A stretch of 28,349 nucleotides of DNA, taken from Ichthyophonus hoferi (Eukaryota > Opisthokonta > Ichthyosporea > Ichthyophonida > Ichthyophonidae). The notes under the pieces were generated by a model. It did no database searches, was not told the origin of the DNA, and saw only the letters and a list, made by a program, of their open reading frames with translations. The stretch covers positions 5,556 through 33,904 of the forward strand of contig NAOQ01000065.1 in assembly GCA_002751075.1 (NCBI GenBank). Reading direction: 5' to 3'. Made by a program: the position numbers and the translations under genes. Each line of letters starts with the position of its first letter. Position 1 is the stretch's first letter. This document shows positions 21,583 to 28,349 of the stretch, piece by piece.

Positions 21583-21905
21583 TGAGCGGGTGCTTTATTA
21601 TTGACTTTTGTTTTATACTTCGTTTTACCGCCAGTGCTAAATGGTTAACCCATGTAGCTAGGTTCAATAACTTAAATGGAGTCAATCATAAATATTCTTA
21701 TTGGCTAATACAACGCATGAAAGGTCACAGAGACCCACTAGGAATGCCTTATCTTATCTCGATAAGGTTATACTAGTGTTTCCTTATTTGAATGGCTCAT
21801 TAGCTAATTCACTATTGTAAGTACTTGCAAACTTGACAAATCAATTTGTGTTCATTCGGAATTAACGATCTTGCAACCAGCAAATAATCGGCTTAGATTA
21901 ATAGT
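21500..21905 (-). repeat. dispersed repeat family B, copy 2
   Basis: The reverse complement matches 6939-7300 block by block (see that entry), in the opposite orientation some 14.5 kb away. The 64-codon frame at 21582-21776 is antisense repeat sequence. No terminal inverted repeats or protein-coding remains are visible, so it looks like a non-autonomous element of unknown class. Confidence 0.75.
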
Positions 21906-23123
21906 TATTTTTTCATTTATACTGTGTTATGGGCTACTTTCGACAGTAATATCCCCATAGTTTCAGAAATATCTAGCAATATCGTATATCTATGCGATAA
22001 AGAAAGCAACCATTTTTTTTTTACAATCTTAAGTACTGTACAGCTGATCATTGTATTGATATATTATGCATCATTAAAATATAACCTATATTGGAGACTC
22101 GCTTCTCGATCTGGACGTTAATAATTGACAATAAAGAACTACTCATTTTTTATACGCACTCATTCAACATACATATATGAGCGGTAATATCTGTAAAGTA
22201 AAGAGTTAAGACTTCACATCAGATACTCACCTTAGGTGACAATGAGCATGGTAAAGGAACTAGAGACTGACCGGGATTCTCTTGAGTGTTTTTTCAAGTA
22301 ATCCGTATTTCATTTGCTTTCCAATTGAGATATGGAGTATCCTTAGACATATGCTCCCAGGTATTTAGAAATAATATTTAATCTGTGATAGGAGGGCAAA
22401 TAATTGTTTTGCTTTCATAAAGAGGATCCGGTTTTGCTATTTTGGTTTTCACTGAAACAGAAGGTAGCCTAGATAATATTATATTTGACAGATAGCAGGA
22501 AAGGAGATAGGCTATTGCCGTATTTGGGCAAATATAACCAATTACTAATTATGGATACGGTTGTGAAATGGAAAGTCTAAACGATAGAAATAGGATTACC
22601 TAATAACTAGGAGATCTATCTGATATGGCAAGATTAATTTCCTTCATCTTTGTACTTTTATCCCAAAACCCCCCTTACTGAGTAATATGTGAATAATCAA
22701 GCAAAATCTCATGGATGTTTTAATAGCAGTTTTTCTAAATCCAACAATTTTATAAAGCATATCTTCTTATTTTTACATTAAAAAATAAAAAATATTATTT
22801 AAAAAATATATACTGTTATGTTTATAGTTTTTAGGTTTGTTTCAAAAGTTTACTACATGTAAATGTAAATTAATAAATGAAAGACTAGCGCCAACTAATA
22901 GTAGCTGTTCCTTGAAAGAATAGAAAAATTATATTTTCCTTAACCCCCCAACCCCTACCAAGATTAATCCGTATCCAATGGTAGAATCCAATTTTAATAA
23001 CGTCAACCTATAAAATACAATTAATTAATAATTAGATTGGTAGAAAAAATATTTATTGTTTTGGTATTTGAACTGCTTTTCCTACTTTTTGTTCGTACAT
23101 CGTTTGCAATACTTTGTTTTCAG
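21906..23123. other. intergenic and 5' flank of GH57
   Basis: Mostly AT-rich with no supported gene. GACTAGCGCCAACTAATAGTAG near 22883 faintly resembles the 5' end of family A. A good splice acceptor (CTTTGTTTTCAG, ending 23123) suggests that the GH57 transcript has at least one upstream non-coding exon in this stretch, which I cannot place. Confidence 0.4.
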
Positions 23124-23166
23124 GGGTTCTTTTCTGTTTAATATCTGCTAAATATCATCCAACGAT

Positions 23167-26119
23167 ATGGTAGTAAGCGCCTCGGCATCTTCAAGTGACA
23201 TGGAGTTTCCAACAGGCCTACAAGAAGGATTACCTATAATCTCTGGCTGGGAAGGAGAAATAGAGCAGGAGATAAATAAACCTTTTCATACAAGTACAAA
23301 CCTTTCTCTAGACAAAATGGTCTCTGCTTTCGCCTGCGCTCTCCACATGCATCAGCCTACTATTCCAGCTGGGAAAGATAACAATGAACTCATTAGTAAT
23401 TTACAAAATATGTTTGACAATCCCGGGCAGGGAGATAATCATAACGCCCAGGTATTCGCCTGGTGCTATGAACGGATGGGAACTTTCATCTCAGAGCTAG
23501 TGGAGGAGGGCTGCAACCCTAGAATTATGTTGGATTATTCTGGGAACCTTTTGTGGGGCTTGCAACAAATGGGTCGTGAAGACATTATTGCTAAACTACG
23601 ACTTATAACAACCGATCCTCGTTACTATCCCTGCGTGGAATGGCTAGGAACCACCTGGAGCCATGCTGTTATCCCGTCAACACCTATTCCCGATATTAAA
23701 CTGCATCTGCTGGCTTGGCAACACCATTTTGCTTCGTTGTTTGGCATTGAGGCACTTAGAAGAGTGAAAGGTAAGTTGAAAATAGCTGGCGTAATATACA
23801 GTGTTGTTATAGTAAACAAGACAGGCTAGATAATGCGGATATACAGTATTTTCTAAAGGGTAAAGAAAATTGTTTTTTCAAATCATGTAATAAACGTGCT
23901 CGTGCATGTATATTACCCATCAAAGCACATGTTTGCTTCCTGCCTCTATGTATAACCCCTATTTCTACCTACTAAAGTTAGGAGTATTCAAATCTGATCT
24001 AGTTCTACCTTCCTTTTAATATATATTCTTCCTTCTTCACTCTTTCTATGAACTATTTCATTATACAGGATTTTCTCCTCCTGAGATGCATTTGCCCAAC
24101 CACCCGGATACCCTCTATCATTACATTAAGAACCTAAAGGAATGTGGTTACCTTTGGCTCCTGGTGCAGGAGCACACTGTGAGCAGTTTGGAAGGCAAGC
24201 CGTTAATGCACAGTAACAAGTATGTTCCTAACAGACTCGTAGCTAAGGACAGCACGGTGGGTGGACCTTGCTTACTGATTGATATATAGTGGATTTAGTT
24301 TTTATTGGATAGACAAGGGTTTGTGGAAACAAGAATTATTTTTTATTTGTGAATGGGGGTGTGTACCCTTCTTTTAATTGAATGGTTTGTGAATTTGCGT
24401 TATTATTGGCGTCAAGAATTGTTTTGCTTGTGGATTGGGTAATTAAATCATTATTAACATTATTATAGAGTGTTGTTTTCACTGCTTTTTTTGAAATAGA
24501 AGATTTCATTTCCCTGTATTCCCATGATAAAGAGGAAGTGGTATAATGTGAACCATAGTAAGTACACTTAGTTAAGATACCTTAACTACCTAAGGTTTAT
24601 TTATTTAAAAAACACCTTCAATATTATTCTCTATAATGCTCCTAACCTTTACTCATACATGCACGTACAGGGCCATGAGATAAGTATTATAGCCATCATT
24701 AAGACTCAAGGATCAGATACCAAGTTAGTAGGTCAAATGCAACCCTACCACGAGGCCAAGTCTATGAAGTCAGTCCAGCTGGCAGGAAAGACCATCCCTC
24801 CTTTAATTACCCAGATTGCAGATGGAGAGAATGGCGGGGTAATGATGAATGAGTTCCCCAGAGACTTCTCTCCGCTGTGGAGAAACCTACGAGACTCGGG
24901 TGCCCCGGGCACCAAGGAAGGACAATGTGGAACTGCAGGGATCAATATCAGCGAGTATATGGATTTACTGTATGAAGCAGGCATTACAGAAATGGATTTC
25001 CCAGTGTGCCAGGCAGTGGGTCAGTCTCGCATATGGGAAAGGTATGTAGTATGATCTTGATGGGAGGTAATGAACTGATGTCTACACTCTGACCCATGTG
25101 GGAATATGTATTTTGTGCAATAACTAACAATCGGTGAGAGGTGGATTTATCTGTATAATGAAAGATGTACTCATACTTCCTTTCTCACCTTTTTACAGCT
25201 CCTTGACTATGCCTGTAACCATAAATTTGATTGATCCTATAGTATTATGTTTAATTAATAATAGTACATATAGAGTATATATATCTATCTGTGCAGGTAC
25301 ATACATTTATGTATACAAACGTGCGAGTTTGAATGTAAAGAACTGAATCCTAGATATTTTAGAATATGCCTTGCTTGTACCTGGTACCTCACTACCTTTC
25401 TTTCTCCTTTCCTTTCTTCTGTCCAAGTTATTCTTCTTTCTAAGTTAACATACAGATGGCTGCTTACCTCCTTTTAGGATTCAAGCACTTGCCTTCCTAT
25501 GTATCTTTCTGGCCCCTAAACCGAATTTTCTTTTAAATCATATAGAGATCAGTGAAAATACATAACTTTACTGAAAAATGGCAGACTGTTGTAACCCCTT
25601 ATTAATATGCAAGGAAGTTTTAAAAATACGCGTACATACATATTAAGGTATTTTATCATACTTATATTTATGCAGGCCTTACATATATGCATGTAAATGG
25701 GTATATCTCTTACATAATACTGATAATTCTACAGGGTGGCTAGCTATGAGGGTAGTATGACTACCGAGGCGGTGGAGAAGGCAATTAAAGAGCTCCACAC
25801 CGAAGATCACTCGTTTAACGTTGAAGGTGCTTCCTGGACCAATAACCTCAGTTGGGTGAAAGGATATGATCATGTCTTGGCGCCCATGGAAGAATTAAGC
25901 TCAATGTTTCATGAAAAATGGGACAGTATAATTGAACAAGCAATAACTGAGGGAAAGAGAGAGACAATAACCAGAAGTAAGGAGTATCGGGAAAGTCTAT
26001 TGTATGTGTTGCTTATGCAGACGAGCTGCTTTCGCTATTGGGGACAAGGGCGATGGACAGACTATGCTCTAGAGATCTCCAAGAGAGGCAAGCTGGCACT
26101 GGGTGGGACCGTATCTTAA
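23167..26119 (+). CDS. glycoside hydrolase family 57 protein, four exons, complete
   Basis: Exons: 23167-23770, 24069-24256, 24671-25041, 25735-26119. GT-AG introns of 298, 414 and 693 bases with phases 1, 0 and 2 join into 515 residues. An in-frame TAA upstream makes 23167 the first possible Met. GH57 enzymes are retaining alpha-glucan hydrolases or transferases. The family regions are visible: HMHQP (60-64), YSGNLLWGL (124-132), SHAVIPSTP (165-173), FSPPEM with the likely nucleophile Glu207, and DGENGGVMMNEF with the likely acid/base Asp315. IIKTQGSDTKLVGQMQPY (273-290) and a soluble C-terminal part follow the pattern of prokaryotic GH57 proteins of similar length. There is no signal peptide or membrane segment, so a cytosolic enzyme acting on glycogen-like glucan is inferred; exact activity is unassigned. 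An AATAAA at 26332-26337 is the likely poly(A) signal. GH57 is essentially prokaryotic, so ancient transfer is suspected. Confidence 0.93.
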
Positions 26120-26331
26120 GCTTGGTTGTTCTGCTCCTGTCTCTTCTTTATTTCTTTAAGGACTAGGCTTTGCCAATACATCCAGAAAACATTGTCGGTA
26201 GTATTGACCTCTTATCTTCTTCTTATAAGATTGTTTTGTATACATCAAGTTTAATTCTTCATTTCAAAGTTTAGCTAGGAAATAAGGTGATGAGCTGTGC
26301 TTTATCAGATTTCAAGACACCGACAACTGTA

Positions 26332-26337
26332 AATAAA
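26332..26337 (+). terminator. candidate poly(A) signal of the GH57 gene
   Basis: First AATAAA after the stop codon, giving a 3' UTR of about 0.2 kb. The 83-codon frame at 26287-26538 overlaps it and is probably not a gene. Confidence 0.4.
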
Positions 26338-27730
26338 AACCAGTTACCGACAGCCTTTAAAGGCAGAACGCACAGCATGTTTTACCTATTTTCTGATAAT
26401 CAACGGACTATATATAGTCTAACGTCAATGTATGAATACCCTATATTAGGATTGGCAGGGCTAGCACACTACGAGGTATTATTATCATTGGATAGAATAT
26501 TGTATAGGGTGATTACTTCCTATATTTTGCGTATATAGGGATTATATTACAATGCATTAGCAAAATAGCAAGTTTCATTAATATTTGTTATAACCTTTAT
26601 ATATATGCTTACCTCATCACAAACTTACTATTAATGACTTTCTACCAGTATGCTACAATAATTGCTTTTCTCATTCTTGGCCCCTTGGAATTGTAGCTTT
26701 TTACCAGGCTAGCTAGTGGTTCTATTGATAATCATTGAGTGGATAAAAGGGTCTATATAGTACTTGCTAATTTAACATATGCCCTCTTGTATCTTGATTG
26801 GCCTCAAATGTTCACCAGAATGCTGTTACTTTCATATACAGTCATGCAATGCTCATGATTATTAGCAAGTAGCAAGAGGGCTCTTGAAGAACATGTGGGG
26901 TAGTGACAATGCTTTGTAATGCGTCGTACGATTACTATCCAATCGTGAGCAGGGTTGATTCTGGCATGAATCATTTTTGTATTTATATAGAAAGGGCCAA
27001 TCGGATATTCTATATTAAGACCAGGCCACCAATAACTGTCTAATGCAGGCCTGATATCATAGATATATCCAATCATAATACATATATAGGTAGATGGTGA
27101 ACTTGTTAAAGATATACCCGTCCTATTTAATATATTATATGTAATATTATATGTTATATCGTATCATTTATCAACCCATCTATACGGTCTGGAGGGTTAT
27201 GGCATTTATTTTTAACATATGTAGCTCTTTCCCAAACACTTCAGTAAAACAATTACATAGAGGTTGGTTGGATACATATAGATACACAAAAACCTTTTTA
27301 TCTTTATTAATTACCTATTAAAATATTAGACCTTATATATTCACAACCATAAAAGGGTTTCTTGGCCCGTTATGCCCCTGTGGTATTCTAAAGTGAATCT
27401 ATTATATACCATCACATACAGGGCGTACACATTAGCCTGGTGTTTTCATATTTGACTGGATGGAGAGTGCATGGCCAAGGCATTCAATGAGCTACAGCTA
27501 TATTTATAACGCTGACAAGAGATACGACCAAGCAAGCTAAAACCTAACAATTATTGGCTACAAATATATATTAAAATGCTTATACCTCTCCAGACGGTTG
27601 ACCTGGTTAGTGGTGCTATGCATTATATTAGAGGTAATGCACAGACCCTATATACTCCAGGGGTAACATATACTACAGATACTACACTGGGATATTACCT
27701 ATCCTATGTTTCTCACCTCACAAACCTATC
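26338..27730. other. intergenic, nothing named
   Basis: AT-rich spacer between the convergent GH57 (plus) and ankyrin/SOCS (minus) genes. It must include the 3' UTR of the latter. Open frames at 26287-26538 and 26804-27076 (minus) lack family features and splice support. Confidence 0.5.
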
Positions 27731-27946
27731 CTAATCAAATAACTCAGCCAAGTCCCCAGTCATTTTCATAGCGGCCTGGCGAATATACCTCCCACTAGCT
27801 CTCTTGATGTACAGTATACATAGTCGTTTAAGGCTGGGCATCTCCACCTCCACCTCGGTAAAGGCAGACAGTAAAAGCTCATTGGACGATATATGGGCTA
27901 GTGTGTCGTTACGCTTAGCTCCGTGGCGTAAAAGAAGTTCTACCAT
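27731..27946 (-). CDS. last exon of an ankyrin-repeat / SOCS-box protein (partial)
   Basis: Read on the minus strand, a splice acceptor (CCTACTACAG) is followed by 71 codons and TAG. The start, MVELLLRHGAKRN, is the second helix and turn of an ankyrin repeat. The end, SLKRLCILYIKRASG, fits the elongin B/C-binding BC box of a SOCS box (S-L-x-x-x-C-x-x-x-I). This order is that of ASB-type proteins, which are substrate receptors of cullin-5 ubiquitin ligases. The usual Cul5 box (LPLP) is absent: the tail reads MKMTGDLAELFD. The exon enters in phase 0. The other ankyrin exons must lie above 28349, as no further exon is seen in the remaining 400 bases. It could be another ankyrin family with a BC-box-like end. 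Confidence 0.7.
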   Translation of the reverse strand: MVELLLRHGAKRNDTLAHISSNELLLSAFTEVEVEMPSLKRLCILYIKRASGRYIRQAAMKMTGDLAELFD

Positions 27947-27959
27947 CTGTAGTAGGATG

Positions 27960-28245
27960 GATTAGTATAACATGCTATAGTATAGAATGGTATAGAATGG
28001 TTGGTATAGTAGAGTGTTTTACAATATAGAATAGTATAATATAGCATATGGTCTTTGTTATATGATGTCTTGTATCTTATATATAGTATTATACTATAAT
28101 ACTATAGTATATTATATCAGACTAAACTATACTATATTACATTATATTATATTATAATATCCTATACTATATTACACTATACTATACCATGTTATATCAT
28201 ATTATATTATACTATTATATTATCTTACATTATACATAATCTATT
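27960..28245. repeat. degenerate TATAG/TATAC simple-sequence block with strand switch
   Basis: The left part is rich in TATAG and TATAGAATGG units and the right part in ACTAT and TATAC units, so the halves are roughly inverse complements. The near-perfect palindrome TAGTATTATACTATAATACTA sits in the middle, at about 28087. It lies in the intron upstream of the ankyrin/SOCS last exon. Confidence 0.75.
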
Positions 28246-28349
28246 ATGGTTAGGGAAGGTTCCTAAGATAATCTAAACGTGGTAATGTATGGCGGCTATT
28301 CTGCCTATGTTCCTAACCAGCAGTATCAACAATAGTAATAGTAACAGTA
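28246..28349. other. window edge, intronic
   Basis: Probably part of the same ankyrin/SOCS intron. No exon is visible. Confidence 0.4.

Noticed and set aside
23167-26119. Bacterial contamination as the source of the GH57 gene
   Set aside because: The gene needs three GT-AG introns to be read, and the introns and flanks have the same AT-rich composition as the rest of the contig.
26287-26538. Plus-strand 83-codon frame after GH57
   Set aside because: Overlaps the likely poly(A) signal at 26332 and has no domain or splice support.
26761-26881. Two short inverted matches (TACTTGCTAAT with ATTAGCAAGTA, GCCCTCTTG with CAAGAGGGC)
   Set aside because: The arms are in the wrong order to nest as one hairpin; probably coincidence or a minor rearrangement.
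26804-27076. Minus-strand 90-codon frame
   Set aside because: No family features; composition expected by chance in this spacer.
27421-27487. Exon-like plus-strand segment after an acceptor-like CACATACAG
   Set aside because: Only 22 codons before a stop, no donor needed or partner exon seen; the minus strand is equally open.
1-28349. tRNA, rRNA, CRISPR array, insertion sequence, LTR element
   Set aside because: Looked for conserved tRNA box sequences, regular spaced repeats, long terminal repeats and transposase or reverse transcriptase motifs by eye; none was convincing.

Overview
The window reads as nuclear DNA of an invertebrate animal. It is very AT-rich, and its clear genes are split by GT-AG introns of about 160 to 950 bases. 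It carries a SOCS-box protein exon and a PHACTR-type actin/PP1-regulator domain, both metazoan signatures. I cannot name the phylum. An early-branching animal such as a sponge would fit the AT content, the compact gene spacing and the presence of a glycoside hydrolase family otherwise typical of prokaryotes, but that is inference.

Layout. 1-9460 has no gene I can name. It holds a 98-bp tandem duplication (431-620), a run of plus-strand open stretches with membrane-protein character (1620-2999), a set of exon-like segments on the minus strand (3447-6129), a small lysine/proline-rich reading frame (7708-8178), three copies of one dispersed repeat (family A) and one copy of a second (family B). 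9461-14506 is a complete nine-exon REXO4-type nucleolar 3'-5' exonuclease gene. 14507-17850 is non-coding and contains a 25-base assembly gap (16403-16427). 17906-19216 is an uninterrupted 436-codon frame whose middle matches the PHACTR C-terminal domain. 19217-23120 is mostly empty, with the second copy of family B inverted at 21500-21905. 23167-26119 is a complete four-exon glycoside hydrolase family 57 (GH57) gene. 27731-27946 is the last exon of a minus-strand ankyrin/SOCS-box gene whose upstream exons lie beyond the window. 27960-28245 is a degenerate TATAC/TATAG simple-sequence block.

The genes do not form a pathway. They look like unrelated neighbours: rRNA processing (REXO4), actin/PP1 regulation (PHACTR-like), alpha-glucan metabolism (GH57) and ubiquitin-ligase substrate choice (ankyrin/SOCS). 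The most notable item is the intron-bearing GH57 gene with its catalytic motifs intact in an animal-like locus, which suggests an old, domesticated transfer from a prokaryote. No tRNA, rRNA, CRISPR array or recognisable retroelement was seen.
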